Source: Torymus aiolomorphi | Lineage: Eukaryota; Arthropoda; Insecta; Hymenoptera; Torymidae | Assembly: GCA_036365515.1 (NCBI GenBank) | Contig: CM070876.1 | Coordinates: forward strand, 126,863,394-126,927,393 | Direction: 5' to 3' | Length of the DNA: 64,000 bases | Shown: positions 42,661-54,604 of the stretch, piece by piece | How the letters are laid out: each line of letters starts with the position of its first letter | Numbering within the stretch: the first letter of the stretch is position 1 | Translations under genes and position numbers: made by a program | Notes under the pieces: model-generated | The model's database searches: none | What the model was told of the DNA's origin: nothing | What the model saw: only the letters and a program-made list of their open reading frames with translations

Positions 42661-44762
42661 TTATTCATTGTCATTTGTACGATTATTCCGCGGTGGTAAG
42701 GATGGGATATCTGGGTCAGTTGCTAAAGTTGGATAAATTCTTGGTATTGTTGGAGCAGTACAGTTTACTTGTACTCCCTCCCCTCTCGCCGGAACCTGCA
42801 CCACCGCGTGCTGGCTTTGAAATTTCGAAAAATCAGAAAATGACGGAGGCGGGGCTAGTGGTGTTGTTGGTGGAGCGCTCGGTGGTTTTTTTACAGAGCT
42901 ATATTCTTCTTGAGCCCGCTTCTTTTCTTCCTTTCGAGTGGGCTTATGCCATGCAGTGTGCAATAGCAATTGCGTTACCGAATTCCAAATGGCTCCTATA
43001 ATATGAATTGACCAGCCATATAAACTATATAATGCATATCCATGCAGAATTGTATCAATTAAAAATTTTATTACACGACCTATCATAATTATTCCTATTA
43101 TTCCTGCACTTATAGAACCGAAAGATAGAAATTGACCCCATATTTTTTTCCATGTATCGTTCGCAAGTGCAGTTAATGCTTCCTCATCGAACAAGCGTGC
43201 TATAGACATACCATTTTTGTCCGTTGATCTGCCTGACATACCCATGGCTAAAGAATTCAACATTGCACCTCGCTCGACTGGAAACATTAAATGATGTCTT
43301 AACGCTTGTATGTCTGACTGTGTGTAAATACCGCTTTTTGCTAATTCGAGAGGTTCAGTATAATTCCAATTGTTTTTTGTGGCTGGTTTGAGGATAGCGG
43401 GTTTAATTCCTTTTGTGGTACCATGAGGCAGTACCGTGTACCAATCTTCGCCTAGTAGAAACATAGGTGGGATCAATGGGTTGCAAGTAGTTTCAGTACC
43501 GTATTGCTTTAAAATATGTGTTTTAGGAGATAAAAAATAATTTTTTTCGTCTTTTACTACAGGCAACTCTTGATAGCACCTTGGTGTTTCTCGTCTTTGA
43601 ACATCTATTTGTACACATTTCATTAAATGAACTACTTCCCCGCTACCAAACCCATATAACCACTTTTTTCATTATTTGATAGGCGAACAGATCTGGTTCG
43701 GTACTTGCGATACTTAATGCGTTCGCTATAACTCTTTTTCTAATTCGCATTTTTGCATAATTAAATCTCGATATAAGCGCTTTAATTCCCCTTTTATGTG
43801 TTTTTCGACATAAACAAATTTAGAATTAACATATGCAAAGATATCCAAGTTATGTACTGTAGGATGTTTAATCTTTCCAAATGCTTCTATAGCAGGACCC
43901 TCAAAGAAAAATAATTTAGGATGTTCTGTGCGTATTAAGTCATATGAGCAAACTGAAATAGTACCGACTGCCGTAAATGCAAAAGTTATTTCGCTTGACT
44001 CCATTACATAAACTGGATGTTTCTCATTTCCTTCCTCTATTATTTTATTTACATACCCCGCGTATAATTCTGAATACTTATGTTCTTCGCATGATGACAC
44101 CGGTAATGGTTCCCAGAAAGCGTACCCTGCTTCAATATCTATACATATGTCTTCATTAAATTTGCAACGAGTACCTGATTTTAGTATAACCTCATTAGCA
44201 TTTAAATTCACAGGAGTATAATAATCTTGTAAGGTTATTGTGACATAACCCATGACTACCGCATCATCGAATACTCCATACGGGTCGGAGTATGTACCTG
44301 GATTACTACAATCTCCCGCCTGATCTATTTTCCCCACAAAAGTCATTGGATAAACGATAGTCCCATTATGTTTTAAATTTGAGATAAGCTCGTCGCGAAC
44401 TCTATGGCTGCGATGCACATGCATTCGCCGACATTCTTCATTAGTAATTTCGTCTAGAAACTTAACTTCCCCCTATTCTTGTCTTTTCGATGCGAGAATG
44501 CCCCACAATATGTAACTGAACGCTTAATTTCTACCTTACATAGTCTTACATGAGTGCTTCCGAAATCGTTCAATTGTAATAATCTAACATAAACCTTGGT
44601 AGTATTGACCACGGGCTCCGCTATGTCACATTCCCCGACGTTTATTAATGAAAATGTGGTGAGGTTCGAGACTTGCTGAGAGCAGTCGTAACCAATTATG
44701 GTATTAACTGTTTTTGATGTTAGCAGCAATGCTAGTACACAAAAAACGATTTTCATCTGCAA
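42661..44762 (-). pseudogene. Chuvirus-like glycoprotein gene, frameshifted
   Basis: Three open pieces in order: 44454-44762, 43726-44424 and 42661-43623. They have the order expected for one protein of about 700 residues. The N-terminus is a signal peptide (MQMKIVFCVLALLLTS), then VGECDI, LLQLNDFG, YCGAFSH. Middle: FNEDICIDIEAGYAFW. C-terminal part: FLSPKTHIL, SGIYTQSDIQALRHHLMFPV, a hydrophobic segment (SAGIIGIIMIGRVIKFLI), YGWSIHIIGAIWNSVT and a basic, Pro-rich tail. From memory this pattern matches glycoproteins of Chuviridae, whose genes are known to have been captured by insect retroelements. Breaks: a frameshift near 44440-44460 and at least two more between 43620 and 43740. The parts are described only, not joined. 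Confidence 0.55.
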
Positions 44763-45164
44763 ACATTACAAAGTATTAATCTTTTTGATTTCAAGAAAAG
44801 AAAATGGCAAAAATGCTCTATTTATCATAAAGAAAAAGAGAACATCATAGAAACTGCACTAATGTTAAAACAGTAACATATATCAAAATTAACTTAAAAA
44901 AAATAATAGTTGGTTTAAAATAATAAAATTAATAGTATTACTAGTTTTCTCTTTTTCGCATTTTTGCTGTTTATTAGTTATAATATATTTTGCGTTATAT
45001 TTATAGTTATAATAATATTTTTATAGTTATAATAATATATTTTGCGTAGTAAATATTAACCTACTACAACGTGCCATTATCAAAGAAATCGTGCTTATTA
45101 TCCTTATTTATATATAATGTAACTTAGAAAGCAAGCGTAGGATTAGGTATGTTAAAGCAACGAT
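44763..45164. other. AT-rich spacer between pol and the first glycoprotein
   Basis: About 400 bp with no open frame of note. A repeated TATAGTTATAATAATAT near 44980-45040 is the only structure. Confidence 0.5.
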
Positions 45165-48100
45165 TTAAGCTTGTTTTTGCTCTACATGTGATTTGCGCAG
45201 GCGATTAATGTGCACTATTTTACTTTTAGTACTACTTAATTGTATCCTCACATTTCCATTTACAGAAACGTCTAAAACTAAATACGGCCCCGTATATTGA
45301 CTATCAAATTTGTGTGGTTTCGGTCCCTTTTGCAACCACACGTAGTCCCCAATTTTTAATGTTAAATGATTTACTTTTCTGTCATAGTATTTTTTGATCT
45401 TATTTTGGCTCGCAATAAATTTTCTCTTGCTATATTTTGCAAGTAGTTTATTCGTGTTATGAGAGTTTCCATATAGCCCTTATAAGTAGGCGCTAGATCC
45501 TCACTTTCTATCGGCTCACTACCTGGCGTTCGAGCTAAACGACCAAATACTAATTCGAAAGGTGAGTGCCATGTTGCCTCACTTATGCCTGTGTTAAAAT
45601 TAAATGTTGCTAACTCTATATAGTCATCCCAATCCGACTTATTTTCTTGCACGAAAAATTTTAAAAACTCGATAAGACTTGAATGTGATCTCTCCAAGGA
45701 CCCATTTGTTTGTGGATGAAAAGCCGTAGTGTTGACTTGTTTGATTCTAAATCTTTTTGCCACTCGTTTCATTAATTTGCTCATAAAATTAGTGCCCTGA
45801 TCCGTTAAAATAACTCGCGGTGCCCCGAACACACATATGACCCTCTTAATTAGACTGTTTGAAACGTCTATTGCTGTAGTTTGTGCTAATGGTTCCGCTA
45901 TTGCAAATTTCGTAAATAAATCTTGGAAGGTTAATATATACTCATTGCCTTTATTAGATCTAGGCAATGGCCCTACAATATCCATACTAATGCGATCCAT
46001 CGCATGTGCCCCAGAGTTAGTAATAATCATTGGCACACGTGTTTTTACCCTGACTAATTTTTTTAATTGACACTGCACACATTTTCGAATAAAATCCTGT
46101 ACATCTTCTTTTAAATTTTCCCAGTTGTGAGCTTGTTTAATTCTTTTGTATGTCTTAGTAACTCCCCTATGTCCGCCTATTACCGAGCTGTGTGCTTCTT
46201 GCATAATGGGGTCCCTTTCCTCGAGGGGAGGATACCTGACTATCCCTAAACACACTACTAGTTTGATGGTACTCTTAGAAAATGGATCTCTTAATTTTCT
46301 TATTACTTGTTCCCATTCTAAATTTTCTATTATTTCCGTTTTTGCTATACTTATCGACCGCGCGTCGATTTTGTTTAAGATTGGTAGTAAATTAGTACAA
46401 AGTAAACTTAAATTATTGTTTATTATGCTCAAGCCTACTCTGTTTTGCGTACGTAGTGGCATGACTATGTGTATTTTAGAATTTGTTTTTATAACTTCTG
46501 GTATTCCTATTGTTAAATTTTTAAAACGTGGGAGCTTGTTCTGTAATTTTAATTGCATGGCACCGTCGTCGCATGGTTCACCTTCGGATGTAACAAAATA
46601 CAAATAATTATCTTTTCTCATAAATAATTTTTCACGGCAGAAAATAGTTGAATGAGTCGGGTTTAAATTTTCCAACATAATTTCATCTTCCATCTCCCCG
46701 TTTTCTTTCGATAGTTTGTCTCTCTCCTCTTCCTCCGAGAGAAGGTTACTCTTATTCATGTTGGTCTGTGGGTCACCCCTACTTCGTGTTTCGTTCAGTA
46801 TGCTATTGTCTTCCTCGCCTTCGGTTCCCGCTGATGCGGTAATATGTTGTGCATCTCTATCGCTGACCTTTTCCTTTTCTATTACGCATTTATTTTTATC
46901 GTTTTTCGGCAGTTTTTTCTTTTCTGCTTCAATGTTTTCTTTGTTCCGCTCACGGGCTATGCGTCCCCTCGTGACCATATTATGAACGCACTCCTCCCCA
47001 GTTTGTTCGGTGACCGCCTCTTTTTCTTGCTCTTGCTCTTTTAGTTTTTCAGCCAGGGCAGCACTTCTTGTGACAATTAACACTCGATCCACCGGATTTC
47101 GAGAGAGAGCATCCGCTACATTCATTCTCCCTGGTCTGTATATCACCTCAAAATCATATTCGGCCAGTGTTAAACGCCACCTCATAACACGTGAATTTGG
47201 ATCTTTATGTGTCTGCATCCATACTAGAGGGCGATGGTCAGTAATTACATAGAATTTTCTCCCAAAAAGATAAGGTCTAAAATGTTTTATAGAAAATACC
47301 AACGCTAGTCCCTCTTTATTGAATGTATCCCATCTTCCCTCTACCTTTGATAACACACGTGAGACATATGCAACTGGTTGATCATAGCCTATTTTACCCT
47401 GAGATAAAATTCCTCCTATCGCATAACCCGATGCGTCTGTAGTTAGGTTAAAAGGTAGTTCGAAATTTGGAAAAGCTAATATAGGTTCTTTACATAATTT
47501 ATCACGTAGAATTTCAAAAGCATACTGCGTATCATCGGTCCATTTAAATTCCATTTCTTTTTTTAATAAGTTTGTGAGAGGTTTAGCTATTTTTGAAAAT
47601 TGATGAATGAAGCGTCTGTAATAGCCTGCTAAACCTAAAAATTGTTTAATATTTTTTGCGTTTTTTGGCACTGGATAATTCCGAACAGCTTCCAGCTTCC
47701 TTGGATCTGGCCTTACGCCCTCTGCGCTTATTAAATGCCCTAAATAAGTTACTTCTTTTTTGAAAAATTCACATTTTTCCGGTTGTACTTTTAATACCGC
47801 CTTTCGTAATCTGATGAATAATCTTTCTAATCTTTGTATGTGTTCAGCAAACGTGCGTGAGTAAACAATTATATCGTCAATAAAACAAAATAATTCCTTA
47901 TTAACTAAACCCGCGAGCGCTATAGATAGTGCTCTTGAAAATGTCGCCGGCATAGTTCTTAGCCCAAAACTACCTCGATTAAAGTGATAGAGCCCACCAT
48001 TTGTCACAAAAGCTGTTTTGTGGCGGTCGCGCTCATCGATTTCTAACTGATGGTAGCCTGATGCGAGATCGAACACAGAGAAGTATTTTGATCCTCCCAA

Positions 48101-50350
48101 CTGGTCAAGTATTTCGTTAATATTTGGAAGAGGAAATTGATCATCGAGTGTTTTTTCGTTTAATTTTCGATAATCAATTACCATTCTGTACTTTCTATTG
48201 CCATGTATATCTTCTTTCTTTGGTACTAAAAAACAAGGACTAGAGTATGAAGATGTAGAAGGCTCAATTATGCCATTTGCCAATAACTCTGCAACTTGTC
48301 TTTCTATCTCGTTTTTATGCACTGGTGGCAATCGAAACTGTTTTGAAGTAACTGGCACTTCATCTACGGTTGGGATAGTTAATTTTAATATAGGTGTAGC
48401 CGTTAATTTTTCACCCGGAATGTGAAAAATATCGCTAAATCTTTCTATTAATTTTGTTATCTCTGTACGCTCTTCTGACAGCAAATGTTCAAAACGCAAT
48501 AAAGATTTAATCTGACCGACGCGTTCGTTTGACAAAACTCTTTCTACCCGACAAATTACATGTTTCTCAATTTTTGAATTTGTAGATTTCCCTTTAAGAA
48601 GTTTTTTCCACTTTTCTATTACTTCTAAACAATCATCAATCAGATATGTGCACGATGAGTCGTCGAATGATCTAAGCTCAAAATGCGTTTTTAAATCGCG
48701 AAACATTTTGTAGTGCTCGTTAAAAAACTCATTCTTATTTATTATCTTCAACAATATTTCAATTAATATTTCTATATCTTCGGCATTATCATATAAAATA
48801 CTGTAATTTGCTTGGCTTTGATTGAGTAACTTTTGTAACATTATCAATCTTTCAAAAATGAACTCCTCATTAATTCCTTGATTGTTACTTGTATTAAAAT
48901 TTGCTTTGTCTTTCTTTTTCTTAGAATTATCTCCAGAATTTAATTTAGCATTTATATCCAAACTTGATTCCTCTTTCCCTTTTGAGTTAGAATTTTTATT
49001 TTGTTCTGAATTTCTTTTCGAATTTTCGTTTGCACTCGAGTTTGTTTTAATCCAAGACGAAAAATTTTCTTTAGAGTTTGATTTCAAATTTTCTTTTGAA
49101 TTTGAAAAATTTTTATTAGAATTTGGATTTGAGCTAGGATTTTTATTAGAGTTCGCACTCGAGTTAGGATTTTGATAAAAATTCGCAATTGAGTTAGAAT
49201 TTTGACAAGAATTTGCATTTAAGTTAAAATTTTGATAAGAATTTGTAATTGGGTTAGCGTTTTTACAAGAATTTGTACTTGTATTGAGATTTTGACAAGA
49301 GTTTGTACTTGAGTTAGGATTTTGACAAGAATTTTTATTCAAGTTAGAATTTTGATAAGAATTTATGATTGAGTTAGAATTTTGACAAGAATTTGTTCTT
49401 GCATTAGGATTTTGACAAGAGTTTGTAACTGAGTTAGAATTTTGATTTACTTTGTGATTTTCTTTTGAATTTAATAAATTAACGTCTTCATTAGAATTTG
49501 ATATAAAAGTAGAATTTAATTTAGAATTTTCATTTGAATTTGATCTAAAAGTAGAATTTGTTTTCGAATTTTCGTTTGAATTTAACAAACTAAATTTCAC
49601 ATCTCTCAAGTGGAGATTTTCGTCAGCGTTTGAGCTAACTCCAATAATTATTTTTAAATTTTTATAAGAGTCCAATTTTAATGTGGCATTTTGATTTGCA
49701 AAATTTATTTCTTTTATATTATGTAAACTTAAAATCTCTTCTGTTTCAAGTTTAGCTTGCTCCCGGTTGCTGGTGACCGTTCCTATTTCGATAAAGTTAC
49801 TTTTGACCTGTGTTGGAGTTTGGGGTTCCACGGGAAAATTTATGAGTCGAAAAACTTCCTCTTTATTCTGACTTAGAATTTTTTTTATAGCTTCAGCCGT
49901 ATCTTCAGTTTTCTTTTCACTCCTATTTTTATGTTTTATAATTTCCGAGTATACTTCCTCCGCTGTATCATTCTGGTCTACTTTGTGTGCGTAATTAATG
50001 CGTTTACTAGAATTTACTAAAGTTTTTTCATTTTTTTCATAGAACGGAATAGACAAATCACCAATGATCAGTTGTTTAGTTCCATAGTCGATTTTTGTTC
50101 CTAACTGAGAGAAAAAATCACTCCCTAGTATCCATCTTCGTTTATTGGAAAATCGTTATTCACAATATGAAATTCAATGGCGAATTTAAAAAAATATAGT
50201 TTTATTTTACCTAAAGTAAAAATGCTACTGTCTGTTATGCCTTTCAATTCCAAAATTTCATTTTTATTAATTGCTGTTTTTTCAGCTAAATTGTTCTTTT
50301 TTAACAGATTTGGTCCCGCGCCTGAATCTAATATTAAAAACATTTCTCTG
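45165..50350 (-). pseudogene. pol: pol of the 16.1-kb element (PR, Asn-rich insert, RT, RH, IN)
   Basis: Protease with FLILDSGAG (about 50320-50343), broken by a 1-nt loss near 50130. The long frame 45371-50056 (1561 codons) carries the rest. A 300-residue Asn/Ser-rich stretch comes first, then RT with FIDDIIVYS (about 47872-47885), RNase H (TTDASGYAIGG near 47420, TDHRPLVW), and integrase with the HHCC finger (CVQC near 46090) and D,D-35-E: Asp 45980-45982, Asp 45800-45802, Glu 45692-45694, spacing 59 and 35. A second 1-nt loss in an A-run (plus-strand T at 45390-45395) shifts out the GPY/F module (YTGPYLV), which then stays open to a stop at 45165. RT and IN are gypsy/17.6-like. Confidence 0.9.
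49160..49445 (-). repeat. 30-bp minisatellite in pol encoding Asn-rich decapeptides
   Basis: About nine in-frame copies of a decapeptide of type N-S-C/Y-Q-N-x-N-x-x-x (for example NSCQNPNSST, NSYQNSNLNK). It is flanked on both sides by further Asn/Ser/Lys repeats (about 48900-49600). It lies between protease and RT, a place where Gypsy polyproteins normally have only a short linker. Confidence 0.85.
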
Positions 50351-50399
50351 TTATTACTCGGATTACTAAAGGAAATTATTGGTGATTTGCTATTTTCGC

Positions 50400-52095
50400 T
50401 TAACCGAACGTGTCTTTGGATGATTGCGGATTGTTCTGCTTTTCGTCTGGGCGCTTTACTAAGTCCGTCTCCCGTCTCGCGCCTTGTTGACGGGGACTCT
50501 GACTGTTTCCCGCCTGTACTTGTGTATTTCTCTGACTATTGTTGTATGCGAGTTTTCGACAGTTTATTATTTCATGCCCCTCTTTTTTACAATATCGACA
50601 AAATAATTTCGTTAGTTCATTATTTGAAAATGTGGCGTTCTGTCTTTGTACATATTGGTCCCCCGTATTTCGTGGAGCCTGCGCGGGTCTATCCTGTGTC
50701 CATTGTGTCGGCGCGCCCGATCTCCGCGGGTCCACCCAGGTAGGTAATGGTTGCCTATTTTGGAAGTTTGGTGGTTTCCTGTGTATTGCCAGCAGTTTAA
50801 AGCAATATGACCTCTTCTGTTACATATTTGACACGTTTCTATAGTTTTACTATCCACTAAATATATTTTATCTTCTCTTGAAGAATTAGTTTTCTTTTCT
50901 GTAATTATTTTAATAGTGTCATTTAATTCTTCTCATAACATGCGAAGTCCCTTTCGATTTCTATTGCTTCCGCAGTGGCCTTTTCTAAAGTTCTTGCTTC
51001 TCCCATACGTGCTTTAATTACCCAATGTAGACCTCGAATAAAAAATTTTACCAAGTCTTTTTCCAATGCTTTTTGAGAATCTCGCGTAGATCTCTTCTCA
51101 CGATGTTCTGACTCAGTAATTTCGTGTCCTATCGCACTCTATTTGAAAAACTACTACGCTTTCATCGCGTTTTTCTTTTACACTACCTAATTCCCCGTGT
51201 AGTTGGTGATACGTTTTAGCCGAACCGAAAATATTGTCGAAAAAATTCGCTATATCATTTATTGATTCAAATATCTTTTTTGCTGCACTTTTTAGTGCCT
51301 CGCCGTATAAACGTAATTTTATTAATTTTGCTAAATCTACCTCAAATTGTTCTGGGATAATGCTACATGCTTCCCGACAGCCTTGTATAAATTGTGTTAA
51401 AGGAATATTTACTCCATTATATTTCGGAATTAATTCTAACGCGTCCTTAATTGACAACGGCCTAACTTGCCCTAGGGTACTGTTTCCGGAAAAATTATTC
51501 ATCCTTTGTGACAAGTTATACTTTGGATTTATCAAATATGTATCCGAATTAAATGGTGTGCTGTATTTAAGCTGATCGTTAGGTAAAAAAAAAAATTTTC
51601 GCCGTTTCCTGAACTTATTTTATTTTTTTCCTCGTCTGATGATTTTTGTAAAGATGTTTTATTATTTTTTAATATGGAATAAAATTTTGTGTTGTCGGCC
51701 GTAATTTCTGGATTATCGAAACTTATGTTGTTGATTATTAATTCCGATTTTGCTGTTACAGCCCCCGTGATATATTCGATAATATATTTTGGATCGATTC
51801 TTTGATTTATTAAATCTCCGAGCGCTTCAATTAAATATTTATCTTTACAACATTCTATTATATCGTCTTTACTAACATGATCTGTTAAAATTTCAATAAG
51901 TGATTCTATTCTTTTATCCTTTGTTTGCACTTCCGCGTCTAGAAAACCGCTTTCGTTACGGCTTTTAAAGAAATCTAAAATATTTGTTAGCGTTTGTCCC
52001 TCTGGTAAGTTAGGTTTTAGTTTTAACGCCTGTTTTAGCAGAATAGCCTCTGCTTCTTCATTACGCCTATCGTCACCTTCCTTGGCTACCGACAT
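50400..52095 (-). pseudogene. gag: gag of the 16.1-kb element, several frameshifts
   Basis: Open pieces in order: 51532-52095 (ATG at 52093-52095, MSVAKEGDDRRNEEAEAIL), 51113-51535, about 50865-51112, 50612-50857, 50400-50735. The second piece has a gypsy-type capsid start (PLTQFIQGCREACSIIPEQF, LAKLIKLRLYGEALKSA). The end has two zinc knuckles, CQICNRRGHIALNC and CRYCKKEGHEIINC, then a polar tail before the protease. Breaks: one at an 11-base A-run (51585-51595, plus strand), one near 51115, others near 50930 and 50700. Function in the family: assembly of the particle and RNA packaging. Confidence 0.8.
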
Positions 52096-52140
52096 ATCAT
52101 TCAAGCCCGCAAAACAAAAACTATCTGCCTAATCCTTTCT

Positions 52141-52157
52141 AAGGAGGGGCCCCCAAT
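52141..52157 (-). promoter_or_regulatory. Primer binding site region of the 16.1-kb element
   Basis: Directly inside the 5' LTR the minus strand reads TTGGGGGCCCCTCCTT. TGGGGGC matches the start of a tRNA-Pro primer site, but the match does not extend further, so the primer tRNA is not settled. Confidence 0.45.
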
Positions 52158-53221
52158 TGTTACGTCCGGGTTACGTGACAATACAAGAAGAGAGAAAATG
52201 AAACTTCATTAGTCTAATGGCTAAAAGCGCGTAATGTGACTTTTCCCGATTCGGACATAACGTGCATTGCTCCAGGATGGGACGGCAGGTAGGAAAATGA
52301 CACGGACACGCGGTACGCCTCGAGACAGTGTGTAAAATTTTACTGACTTACCTTAGAATTTCCAACAGCCCTTGTGTGAATCTGTACTCCCGCCGTGACG
52401 CTTATAATGATAGTGGACGGTTGCCGCTCTGTGGAAGTTTTGGTGTGAAGAACGGAGATACGGAGAGTTTAGGATTCTTATAATCTCGAAATAATGAATA
52501 CTTAATATGGATTTAAACACAACTTAAACTTTATTAACTTGTCAGTACAAAACTAAGTAAAAATTACAGTGATGAGAGCTGATGTGAAGTCTACGCGAGT
52601 TGGCTTCTGAGTCAGTCATACCAGGAGTCTTCGTCCCCTTTTAAAGGTAAAAAGTTGTAAATCTTCCTGCCGTCGCCTTTTTGATTTGCCTAGGTGTTGC
52701 TGCCCCGCTTTTCTCGATGATCTTTGATGATTTCGGCGGCGCACCCTTTGAGAATATTCGGCGAGTTCGGATACATAAATTATTTTAGAATACGCTACGC
52801 ATATCGGGTAGGAGTGAAGGGAAAGGACAAGAAAACTGACTCTAGCTTGATTCAGTATTGTGCGCTGGAGTACTAATGCTTACTCCTCTAATTGGCGGCG
52901 AATCTCTGATGCTTGCGTGGATGTGCGTTTTGGTAATAAAAAACGCATAAAACTGCAGCAGGGGAGTGGCACACACTTAAGAGAGAATGAAAGGAAAACT
53001 AAAGGAAACCGCGTCTTCGTGCCTCCGTTCGAGGATCTTTTTGGTAACTATTCTTTCTGGATGGCGGCATCTTTTGAGCGTTTATGCGTATCCCCCCTTT
53101 TTTTATCGTGTGGGAGAATATGAAGCAAGCGGCAATGCAGCAGGTTCGTTGGGAAAGATGAAGAGAGGAAGGAAAACAGCGCACACCAGCAACCACATCG
53201 GCAACGTCGCACGACGCGACA
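52158..53221 (-). repeat. 5' LTR of the 16.1-kb Gypsy element
   Basis: 1064 bp, about five mismatches to the 3' LTR (for example GCGCGTAATG versus GCGCATAATG). A minus-strand TTTAAAAGG near 52637-52645 is a possible TATA box for element transcription. Confidence 0.95.
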
Positions 53222-53225
53222 CCGG

Positions 53226-53463
53226 ATACTTCAACCCAGGTGAATTTGGGCTGAAGGACGTCCATTTTTTTGGATATGTGGAGTTCTCCGCATACCCAGA
53301 TGGCCGCCGTGCTGGCACGATCCCTTACCCAGTTTGGTTCATTTTTGTCCCTGTACTGCTCACTGATGATTACTATGTCCGCCTTCTCCTCCCGGATCAA
53401 TTGGGGCAGCAAGTCATGGGCTACTGCACAGTGGTTCATGTTGATTTGAAGCACTTTAGCCAT
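53226..53463 (-). pseudogene. LINE copy B ORF2, 5' part (endonuclease start)
   Basis: Starts at the ATG overlapping the ORF1 stop (MAKVLQINMNHCAVAHDLLP) and runs to QPKFTWVEVSG, where the Gypsy element enters. It continues at 37147. Nearly identical to copy A. Confidence 0.88.
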
Positions 53464-54604
53464 CGTTGTTTGTTGCTACGACCTCCATCGTTACCTGCTC
53501 GTTGTTGGTCGGGCAGTTCACTGCCTTGTGACCCTCGGTTTTACACTTGAAGCACAGGGACGACCGGTCAATTACACTCTTACAATTCCGTGCCAGGTGT
53601 CCGATTTCATGGCACTTGAAGCAACGTGTCACTGTTTCACGTAACCGGACCCGGCAATTGACCCATTCTATTCTGAGTTTTCTAGTTTCCAGCAGCTTTT
53701 CTGTCATTGCTACAGGTAGCATAACGCTGGCTGCTTGAGTGCCACTGTAAGACGCCCGGAGTCTAACATCCCCAGCGGTTATCATTTCGGGGCCGATAAT
53801 TGAAGTGATCGCCTGTGTTACCTCTTCTGCTGTAGTTGTCTCGTCCAAATCTTTGATTTCGATTGTCTCCTTATGGGACAACGTTTGTACTATCGCTGAC
53901 CCTGCAAGGGTAGACGAGACCAATGTCTGCAGTTCATGCGACACGATGTTTGGTTTGTCTAGCTCCAAAAGCAACTCTCCTGCCTTGGTGCGCCTGATGC
54001 GCGTGACCCTTTCTTGCAGTGCCTTCAACTCAGGTGCCCCTTTGAGAGTTCCCAGGATATCGGCGTAGGTGGTCTCACCGCACCTTCTTATTTTGAAGGC
54101 ATCAGATCGAGCTGGCCTCCGCCTAACCGTGGTATGTGCCTGCACTACTTTCTCCTTGCGGTCAGTCTTGAGTCTCTCATATCTTCTGCGTTTTCCTTTA
54201 CTTACGACGGTTGCCCAGTCGGTCTGTCCTATCTGAGCTTCCGGTTTTTTTGCAGGTATCTGTGAGGAAGCACGTATCTTCGCCTTCTTTTCGTTTGGCT
54301 CTGGTGGCGGTGAGGGGCGGTTACGTTCGGTGTGTACTACCGACGCCTTCCCTTTCCGAAAGAGCGGCGATGTTTGGCTTGTTCCGTCCTTGGTAGGTCT
54401 GGTAGCTTGTCCAGACTCATGACTTTTTCGACTTTTGACGAATTCTTTTAAGGCTCTTTGGGTAGTCTTCGCCATTGACTTGAGCTCATTGTGAATGTTC
54501 TTTTTATCTAGAATAAAGTCCACCAGAGCCTCTACCTTTGTTTGTAGGGTTCGGAAGGCAGCTGCATCTGCGCTATCCTGGCTTACTTCGTCTTCTTCTT
54601 CCAT
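53456..54604 (-). CDS. LINE copy B ORF1 (Gag-like)
   Basis: 382 codons from ATG 54602-54604, unbroken, same length as in copy A and only a few residues different. Two CCHC knuckles at the C-terminus (CFKCHEIGHLARNC, CFKCKTEGHKAVNC). In this copy the upstream frame is also open to near the 5' end (an alternative TTG at 54898), so an N-terminal extension cannot be excluded. In copy A that region is out of frame, which favours the ATG. Confidence 0.88.
   Translation of the reverse strand: MEEEDEVSQDSADAAAFRTLQTKVEALVDFILDKKNIHNELKSMAKTTQRALKEFVKSRKSHESGQATRPTKDGTSQTSPLFRKGKASVVHTERNRPSPPPEPNEKKAKIRASSQIPAKKPEAQIGQTDWATVVSKGKRRRYERLKTDRKEKVVQAHTTVRRRPARSDAFKIRRCGETTYADILGTLKGAPELKALQERVTRIRRTKAGELLLELDKPNIVSHELQTLVSSTLAGSAIVQTLSHKETIEIKDLDETTTAEEVTQAITSIIGPEMITAGDVRLRASYSGTQAASVMLPVAMTEKLLETRKLRIEWVNCRVRLRETVTRCFKCHEIGHLARNCKSVIDRSSLCFKCKTEGHKAVNCPTNNEQVTMEVVATNNDG

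Larger units (their letters stand above)
37152..53221 (-). mobile_element. 16.1-kb env-bearing Gypsy element with two glycoprotein genes
   Basis: LTRs of 1064 bp each, TG...CA ends, CCGG target duplication. Minus-strand order: LTR, gag (zinc knuckles), pol (PR, long Asn-rich insert, RT, RNase H, IN), chuvirus-like glycoprotein, Gag-like ORF, unknown Cys-containing ORF region, F-like Env, small 3' ORF, PPT, LTR. RT and IN are of gypsy/17.6 (errantivirus) type. It is about twice the length usual for Gypsy elements with env. The LTRs differ at about five positions (about 0.5 percent), so the insertion is recent, yet gag, pol and the first glycoprotein have 1-2 nt frameshifts. I describe these breaks only and have not repaired them. 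Confidence 0.92.

Noticed and set aside
46146..49175. Plus-strand frames of 75-153 codons opposite pol of the 16.1-kb element
   Set aside because: Shadows of the long pol frame; the Phe/Glu/Leu-rich one at 48882-49175 is the antisense of the Asn-rich minisatellite.
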